DNA of 11,137 nt from Treponema sp. (GTDB lineage Bacteria; Spirochaetota; Spirochaetia; Treponematales; Treponemataceae). A model generated the notes under the pieces. It saw only the letters and a program-made list of their open reading frames with translations, had not been told where the DNA came from and made no database searches. Shown here in pieces: positions 6,452 to 11,137 of the stretch. Positions within the stretch are counted from its first letter, which is position 1, and each line of letters opens with the position of its first letter. A program made the translations under genes and the position numbers. The stretch covers positions 1 to 11,137 of the forward strand of contig JAAZCS010000287.1 in NCBI GenBank assembly GCA_012513125.1. Reading direction: 5' to 3'.

Positions 6452-7333
6452 ATGGCGACAAGTAAGCAAAAAGACGAAAATGTTAAAAAACCTCAGATTT
6501 CATATTGGTCAAAAGATAAGTGTGAATGTCCAGTTTGTCATAAAAGCTTTGAAAGAGAGATTATGCGAAGTGGAAACGGTCGTATGATAGCAGGTGGTTT
6601 GTCTGATGAATTGCATAGAACTTTTGAACCTTCGGCAAAATTTGGCAGAATTTATCCTTTGATTTATGAAGTAGGTGCTTGTCCACATTGTTATTCTGCT
6701 TTTTTTTGGACTGATTTTGGTGAAATAAAAAAGACTGAAACAGTTGATAGGGTTTATGAAAATTCAGAGAAAAGAAAAAAAACTTGTGAAACTATATTTC
6801 CTTATTTTAATTTAAAGCGAGAAAGAACATTATTTGATGGTGCTGCCATGTATTACTTAGCACTGATGACTTATGATAAAGTTGGAGTTGATATGCTTCC
6901 AACAATGAAAAAAGCAATAATTTCGTTAAGGTTAGCTTGGTTATGTGATGAATTAAACCTTCGTTGCAACGGACATAATTATGATTATGTAGCACAGGTT
7001 TTTTACAGAAAAGCTTTGTTTTTTTATCAGCAAGCGGTTTTAAATGAAACTTCCAGAACTGAAAAAAGTTCTACACTTAATAATTTTGGCCCTGATATGG
7101 ACAAAAACTATGGTTGGGACGGTGTAATTTATTTATGTGGTTTGCTTGAATTTAAATATGGACAACAAGAGGATATTCAGCTTCGATTAAAGAAATTAAG
7201 TGAATCTAAAACTGCTATCGCGAGAATTTTTGGACTTGGAAAATCATCAAAAAATAAACCAGGTCCTTTACTTGAACATGCAAGAAATCTTTATGATGAG
7301 TTAACAAAACTAGTTAATGATGATGAATTCTAA
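6452..7333 (+). CDS. DUF2225 zinc-ribbon protein of unknown function
   Basis: This 293-residue protein fits the DUF2225 family, whose role is not established. Near the N-terminus it has a likely zinc site built from CPVC (26-29) and CPHC (77-80), about 48 residues apart, with the intervening text (RSGNGRMIAGGLSDELHRTFEP) typical of the family. The remainder is mostly helical, with Tyr- and Ala-rich helices that resemble tetratricopeptide-like packing (for example the stretches around residues 115-160 and 175-200). No signal peptide or membrane segment is seen, so it is probably cytoplasmic. The ATG at 6452 has only a weak GGG (6443-6445) upstream. It sits 23 bases after acpS and two bases before truA, in the middle of the operon. 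The family name is fairly secure; the function is not known. Confidence 0.85.
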   Translation: MATSKQKDENVKKPQISYWSKDKCECPVCHKSFEREIMRSGNGRMIAGGLSDELHRTFEPSAKFGRIYPLIYEVGACPHCYSAFFWTDFGEIKKTETVDRVYENSEKRKKTCETIFPYFNLKRERTLFDGAAMYYLALMTYDKVGVDMLPTMKKAIISLRLAWLCDELNLRCNGHNYDYVAQVFYRKALFFYQQAVLNETSRTEKSSTLNNFGPDMDKNYGWDGVIYLCGLLEFKYGQQEDIQLRLKKLSESKTAIARIFGLGKSSKNKPGPLLEHARNLYDELTKLVNDDEF

Positions 7334-7335
7334 AA

Positions 7336-8142
7336 ATGGAAGAAAATAAACGAAATATTCTTTTAACAATTTCTTATGACGGTACTGATTTTTGTGGTTG
7401 GCAAAGACAAGACAATAAAAAAGGGTTCAAAAATGATAGAACTGTACAAGAAGAGATAGAGAAAGCGTTAGAAAAACTACATAAGCAAAAAGTTATACTT
7501 TATGGTTCAGGCAGAACAGATAGCGGTGTACATGCGATTGGTCAAGCAGCAAATTTTTATTCACCTATTGATTCAATTCCTGTAAAAAATTATATTCGTG
7601 CTTTAAACAGTATTTTGCCATCTGACATTAGAATTATGGATGCCGATGAAAAACCAAGTGATTTTAATGCACGTTTTAACGCAACTAGTAGAGTGTATCG
7701 TTACTTTATTAATCCAAGTGAAATTCAAAATGCAGCAATGTCACGATTTACATGGAATATCAGAAATTATACTCCAAATATTCAAAAATTAAATAAATTA
7801 TCAGCTTGTTTAAAAGGTGAGATTGATTGTGCTTCATTTGCCGCTGCCGGAGATGAAAGCATTTCTACTAATAGATATTTGAATGAGGCTTTCTTTTTCA
7901 TTCAAAAAGATACTTTTGGAAATGATTTATTAGTTTTTCAGATAGAAGCAAATGCTTTTTTGTGGAAAATGGTTAGAACGTTAACTGGAACAATAATAAA
8001 TCTTGATAGACTGAATAAAGATGATGATTCACTTCAGAAAATTCTTATTCAAAAAGACAGAACAAAAGCGGGTGTAACTGCACCATCAGAGGGATTGTTT
8101 TTATATAAAATTAATTTTGATGGAATAAGACGTCATGTTTAG
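7336..8142 (+). CDS. truA: tRNA pseudouridine(38-40) synthase
   Basis: TruA converts uridines 38, 39 and 40 of the tRNA anticodon arm to pseudouridine. The 268 residues cover the complete two-lobed enzyme. SYDGTDFCGWQRQ near residue 13 is the family N-terminus, GSGRTDSGVHA (57-67) contains the catalytic Asp62, and NARFNATSRVYRYFI, then FLWKMVRTLTGT in the C-terminal half, are the tRNA-binding and core motifs. The ATG lies two bases after the DUF2225 stop. It is the last gene of the operon, and its TAG stop (8140-8142) directly abuts the stop codon of priA on the other strand. No terminator hairpin separates them. Confidence 0.96.
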   Translation: MEENKRNILLTISYDGTDFCGWQRQDNKKGFKNDRTVQEEIEKALEKLHKQKVILYGSGRTDSGVHAIGQAANFYSPIDSIPVKNYIRALNSILPSDIRIMDADEKPSDFNARFNATSRVYRYFINPSEIQNAAMSRFTWNIRNYTPNIQKLNKLSACLKGEIDCASFAAAGDESISTNRYLNEAFFFIQKDTFGNDLLVFQIEANAFLWKMVRTLTGTIINLDRLNKDDDSLQKILIQKDRTKAGVTAPSEGLFLYKINFDGIRRHV

Positions 8143-10125
8143 CTACAAAAGATTTAGTGGATCAATATCATATTCAATATAAATGTCATTTTTGTGTGTA
8201 TAACCATAAAGTAATTTTCTTGTAATGTTTTGTAAAGCTGTAATTGATGGACTTTTTAGAAGAATCTGATATCTATAATTCTGACTAATTTTAGAAATTG
8301 GACATTCAGCTGGACCAATGATTTCTATATCATTTTTAATATTTTCATTTAAAATTGAATACGCATCTTTTGCGGTTTCAATTGCCAATTTTTGATTATA
8401 TGAACGAAAAACCAATCTAATCAATCTTGAAAATGGAGGAAAGTCTACCAGCTTTCTATTTTCAATTTCGTATTTATAAAACTCGTCGATTTCACTGTTA
8501 CAGGCAGATGATATCGCTTTTATATCAGGATTATAGGTTTGAACAATAACTTTTCCATCAGGTAAAAAACGTCCGGCTCTTCCTGAAACTTGTGTAATTA
8601 ATGAAAAAGTTCTTTCACCAGCTCTAAAATCAGGCATGTGGAGACCAGTGTCTGCTAGAATTATTCCAACTAATTGCAGATTTGGAAAATTGAGACCTTT
8701 TGCTATCATTTGAGTTCCTAGCATAATATCGTATTTTCCATTTTTAAAATCATCAAGTTTATTTAAAAGTTCTTCTTTTTTCTTAAACGAATCTGTATCA
8801 ACTCTGATAATTTTTGCATTTGGGAATTTTTCTCTAGTTTCATTTTCTATAAACTCAGTACCAAAGCCAGAAATGCCAATATCTAATGATCCACATTTTG
8901 GACATGATTGCGGTAATAATGTTTGCCAGCCACAATAATGGCATTTTAATTTATTATCATTTTTGTGATAAGTGAGAGGAACTGAACAATTTTTACACTT
9001 TAATTCAAAACCACACGAATTACATCTGAAGAAATGGGAAAAACCTCTCCTGTTTAAAAACAAAATCACTTGATGCTTATTTTCAATAGTCTGATTTATT
9101 TCATTTTCTAGTACAGGCGAAATACAACCTTCCATTTTAAAATTGGATAAATTAACACATTCTATTTTTGGTAATGTTCCACCCGATAATCTTTTTGTCA
9201 AAACATGCTTAATTATTTTTCCCTCATTCATTAGTTGCCAAGCTTCAAGAGATGGAGTTGCACTTCCCATAACTAAGGGAATTTTTAATTTAGATGCTCT
9301 ATACATTGCAACTTGTCTTCCGTGATAACGAGGTGTTGTTCCCGATTTGTATGAGTTGTCATGTTCTTCATCGATTATAATTAATCCTAAATTAATTACA
9401 GGTGCAAATATTGCACTTCTAGCTCCAATTACAATATTTGCTTTTTGATTCATAATTCTGTGCCATTCTGAAAGCTTTTCACTTGGAGTTAATCCTGAAT
9501 GGAGAATTGCAACATTATCGCCAAATCTTTCAATGAACGCTTTTGTAACTTGAGCTGTTAAACTTATTTCTGGAACTAAATAAATAACGCTTTTGTTTTG
9601 TGCTATGACATGTTCCGCAAGTTTTAAAAATACTTCAGTTTTTCCACTTCCTGTGCAACCATAAACGTAATGGTAAATTTCTTTACTATTCAAAATATTT
9701 TTAACAACAGACGCTTGTTCTTCTGAAAGTGTTATTTTTTTTGGTACTAAATCTTCAAATGAAAAACTGTTTGCACTAATTTCCCTACGACCTGAAGGAA
9801 TCATTGAAAAAACAGCTTCTCCAAATGTACACAAATAATAATATGATATCCATTTTGCTAATGAAATCAATTCTTCACCAAATAAAGGTTCTTTGTCTAA
9901 AACTTTACGTATTTCTTTTATTTTTGAATCATCGATTGTACATGTAGAAGGTTTTTCGTTTGAAACATTAACAATAAAACCAGTCGTTTTTTTATTGCCA
10001 AACATAATCTCAGCACGTTTTCCAATTTTAGGGAATAATTCTGAATTTTCGTTTTCATCTGAGGAGTACGAATATATAAAAGGCATATTAACTGGTAAAT
10101 TTAAGATTATTTCTATATATTTCAA
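8143..10125 (-). CDS. priA: Primosomal protein N' (replication restart helicase PriA)
   Basis: PriA recognises stalled forks and D-loops, unwinds DNA 3' to 5' and reloads the replisome. The 660 residues contain an N-terminal 3'-DNA-binding domain (about 1-110), a helicase core with Walker A GCTGSGKT (156-163), DEEH (252-255), GSATPS (287-292), and a second lobe with GTQMIAKGLNFP and QVSGRAGR. Eight cysteines (368/371, 377/380, 395/398, 408/411) form the two zinc sites between the helicase lobes. All key residues are present. The start is TTG at 10123-10125, supported by AGAGGA (10131-10136) five bases upstream and by the family-like N-terminus MKYIEIILNLPV. It follows udg with a nine-base gap, in the same operon. 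Its 3' end abuts truA tail to tail. Confidence 0.96.
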   Translation of the reverse strand: MKYIEIILNLPVNMPFIYSYSSDENENSELFPKIGKRAEIMFGNKKTTGFIVNVSNEKPSTCTIDDSKIKEIRKVLDKEPLFGEELISLAKWISYYYLCTFGEAVFSMIPSGRREISANSFSFEDLVPKKITLSEEQASVVKNILNSKEIYHYVYGCTGSGKTEVFLKLAEHVIAQNKSVIYLVPEISLTAQVTKAFIERFGDNVAILHSGLTPSEKLSEWHRIMNQKANIVIGARSAIFAPVINLGLIIIDEEHDNSYKSGTTPRYHGRQVAMYRASKLKIPLVMGSATPSLEAWQLMNEGKIIKHVLTKRLSGGTLPKIECVNLSNFKMEGCISPVLENEINQTIENKHQVILFLNRRGFSHFFRCNSCGFELKCKNCSVPLTYHKNDNKLKCHYCGWQTLLPQSCPKCGSLDIGISGFGTEFIENETREKFPNAKIIRVDTDSFKKKEELLNKLDDFKNGKYDIMLGTQMIAKGLNFPNLQLVGIILADTGLHMPDFRAGERTFSLITQVSGRAGRFLPDGKVIVQTYNPDIKAISSACNSEIDEFYKYEIENRKLVDFPPFSRLIRLVFRSYNQKLAIETAKDAYSILNENIKNDIEIIGPAECPISKISQNYRYQILLKSPSITALQNITRKLLYGYTHKNDIYIEYDIDPLNLL

Positions 10126-10130
10126 AGAAA

Positions 10131-10136
10131 TCCTCT
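10131..10136 (-). promoter_or_regulatory. Ribosome-binding site that fixes the TTG start of priA
   Basis: On the minus strand AGAGGA lies five bases before TTG 10125 and overlaps the stop codon of udg (10135-10137). This supports the unusual TTG start and translational coupling of the two genes. Confidence 0.75.
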
Positions 10137-10899
10137 ATTTTATAATAAAGTTTTCATCATATGCAGGAGCTAATTCTTTTAGCTTGGTCCTAAAAAGCTT
10201 TAAATCTTCCCAAGTAGGGCGTTTAAGCTCTTCATTTCGTAGAAGTGCACTTGGATGATATGTGACCATTAGCGGAATATGATTATACTCATAGAATTTT
10301 CCGTGCAAGTTGCTTATTGAATCTGTTGTGTCTAGCAGTTTATGTGATGAAATTCTTCCTAAGCAAAGAATGATTTCTGGTTTAATTATTTGAATTTGAG
10401 CTTCAAGAAAAGAAATACAAGCATCTTGTTCATCAGGATAGGGATCTCTGTTTTCTGGCGGTCTGCATTTTACAATATTTGTAATATAGCAGTTTGTTTT
10501 TCTGTCTAATGATATTGCAGAAAGCATTTTATCTAATAAAAATCCTGCTGTTCCAACAAAAGGTAATCCTTGCTTATCTTCTTCAAATCCAGGACCTTCT
10601 CCAATTATAAGAATGCGGGATGTTGGAATTCCACACCCACAAACAACATTATTTCTTGTTCGAGCAAGTTTACATCTTGTACATTTTTTAATTTTTGTGT
10701 TTATATCAGTAAGAGTTATTGTTTGTGTTATTTTTGTTTCAATATTTTCTTGTATCTCTTTTGATTCGTTGTTAACAGATATTTCTTCGTCGTCTAAAAA
10801 ATTAATATCAGAAGAAAAACTTAGAGGTTTATATCCATGAAAATAGCAGGCAGTTTTTTTTAGTAAAGAATAAAGTATTTCTTTTTCATTAGCTCTCAT
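10135..10899 (-). CDS. Uracil-DNA glycosylase, family 4 type with iron-sulfur cluster
   Basis: The enzyme removes uracil from DNA, starting base-excision repair. The catalytic domain starts near residue 70. Four cysteines fit the 4Fe-4S cluster of family-4 enzymes: CTRC (73 and 76), Cys145 in KCRPPENRDP and Cys161. The active-site motifs are GEGPGFEEDKQGLPFVG (100-116) and HPSALLR (215-221). The 254 residues exceed the roughly 200 of minimal members because of an N-terminal segment of about 70 residues that is acidic and Ser/Thr/Asn-rich (31-65) and probably a flexible linker. Two further cysteines, in the CGCG stretch (87-90), lie where relatives usually have none. The ATG at 10897-10899 is the only standard start before an upstream stop. 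No Shine-Dalgarno is visible. It is the first gene of the udg-priA operon. Confidence 0.92.
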   Translation of the reverse strand: MRANEKEILYSLLKKTACYFHGYKPLSFSSDINFLDDEEISVNNESKEIQENIETKITQTITLTDINTKIKKCTRCKLARTRNNVVCGCGIPTSRILIIGEGPGFEEDKQGLPFVGTAGFLLDKMLSAISLDRKTNCYITNIVKCRPPENRDPYPDEQDACISFLEAQIQIIKPEIILCLGRISSHKLLDTTDSISNLHGKFYEYNHIPLMVTYHPSALLRNEELKRPTWEDLKLFRTKLKELAPAYDENFIIK

Positions 10900-10905
10900 T
10901 CCAAT

Positions 10906-10935
10906 AGAATACCATATTACTTGTTTTTAGTGCAA
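10906..10935 (-). promoter_or_regulatory. Possible promoter for udg-priA
   Basis: On the minus strand TTGCAC (10935-10930) is followed after 18 bp by TATTCT (10911-10906), with an extended TGn before the -10. The hexamers match only moderately. The predicted transcript starts at about 10899, which is the A of the ATG, giving little or no leader. This is an inference. Confidence 0.4.
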
Positions 10936-10949
10936 TAAACATTTATAGT
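10921..10949 (+). promoter_or_regulatory. Possible promoter for the glycosyltransferase gene
   Basis: TTGTTT (10921-10926) and TATAGT (10944-10949) are separated by 17 bp. The -10 matches at five of six positions and the -35 is weak. The predicted start near 10956 coincides with the ATG. It overlaps the proposed udg promoter on the other strand. Confidence 0.4.
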
Positions 10950-10955
10950 ATATAT

Positions 10956-11137
10956 ATGAGTGATGATAAGCGAAAAATTTTGTTTTTCTATTTGAATACA
11001 GGAGCTGGCCACATTTCAGCGGCTAAAGTATTACAAAAATATTTACAAGAAGAATCTCCCAACGTTGAGATAAAAATAATTAATGGTTTTAATCGAAGAA
11101 ACTTGCTTGGAAAAATAGTATTTGAGAAATTCTACAA
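10956..11137 (+). CDS. MGDG-synthase/UgtP-like glycosyltransferase, N-terminal part (truncated by window end)
   Basis: Only the first 60 residues are present and the frame is open at the right edge. The start MSDDKRKILFFYLNTGAGH followed by ISAAKVLQKYL matches the N-terminal domain of the MGDG-synthase family (glycosyltransferase family 28), in which the glycine-rich GAGHxSAA loop (16-23) follows the first beta strand. Such enzymes add sugars to diacylglycerol at the inner face of the membrane to make glycolipids. Substrate and sugar cannot be judged from this fragment. ATG 10956 is the only plausible start; no Shine-Dalgarno precedes it. The gene is divergent from udg, with 56 bases between the two start codons. 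Confidence 0.8.
   Translation, partial: MSDDKRKILFFYLNTGAGHISAAKVLQKYLQEESPNVEIKIINGFNRRNLLGKIVFEKFY

Noticed and set aside
6700..6707. Eight-T run (and eight-A run at 6775-6782) in the DUF2225 gene as phase-variable sites
   Set aside because: Such runs are frequent in this AT-rich window and encode conserved-looking residues; there is no sign of contingency function.
9893..10258. 121-codon open frame on the plus strand
   Set aside because: It is antisense to priA and udg, which have full motif support; the product has no recognisable feature.

Overview
The window is AT-rich and looks like a host- or gut-associated spirochaete of the Treponema group. The main reasons are a short, divergent RNA polymerase omega-like protein beginning MIFPLEQLVEF, a 29-residue basic AURKAIP1/COX24-type ribosomal protein next to miaA, a DUF2225 protein in a housekeeping operon, and Shine-Dalgarno motifs ahead of many genes. 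The genus is inferred from family resemblance, not from a search. No tRNA, rRNA, insertion sequence, CRISPR array or phage gene was seen, and no gene-free stretch exceeds 300 bases.

Left part (1-3367, + strand). rpoZ and miaA form a tight pair whose stop and start share one base. They are followed by a self-contained small transcription unit: a good promoter, a 29-codon ribosomal-type protein, and a hairpin terminator with a nine-T run. Next is dxs, the first enzyme of the MEP isoprenoid pathway. All its catalytic motifs are readable in one frame over about 636 codons, but it has an in-frame TAA (2333-2335) in the middle and ACG where the start codon is expected (1460). This is the most unusual part of the window. 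It means either a recently inactivated dxs or sequence errors, and it matters because MiaA, encoded just upstream, uses DMAPP, a product of that pathway.

Middle part (3368-8142, + strand). A near-consensus promoter (TTGACA, 18 bp, TATAAT) precedes six tightly packed genes: folP, cdaA, cdaR (YbbR), acpS, a DUF2225 zinc-ribbon protein, and truA. Gaps run from a 23-base overlap to 23 bases, so one mRNA is likely. It would link folate synthesis, cyclic di-AMP synthesis and its regulator, acyl-carrier-protein activation and tRNA pseudouridylation.

Right part (8143-10899, - strand). A family-4-type uracil-DNA glycosylase and the replication-restart helicase PriA form a two-gene DNA-maintenance operon. 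It meets truA tail to tail with no intervening base: the palindrome TAGCTA supplies both stop codons. To the right, a 56-base divergent region carries a plausible promoter for each direction, and both predicted transcription starts fall on the ATG, so both flanking genes may be leaderless. The window ends inside a gene for an MGDG-synthase/UgtP-like glycosyltransferase.

Overall this is mostly ordinary core-genome content. I found no convincing new multi-gene system. The damaged dxs and the possibly leaderless divergent pair are the points most worth checking.
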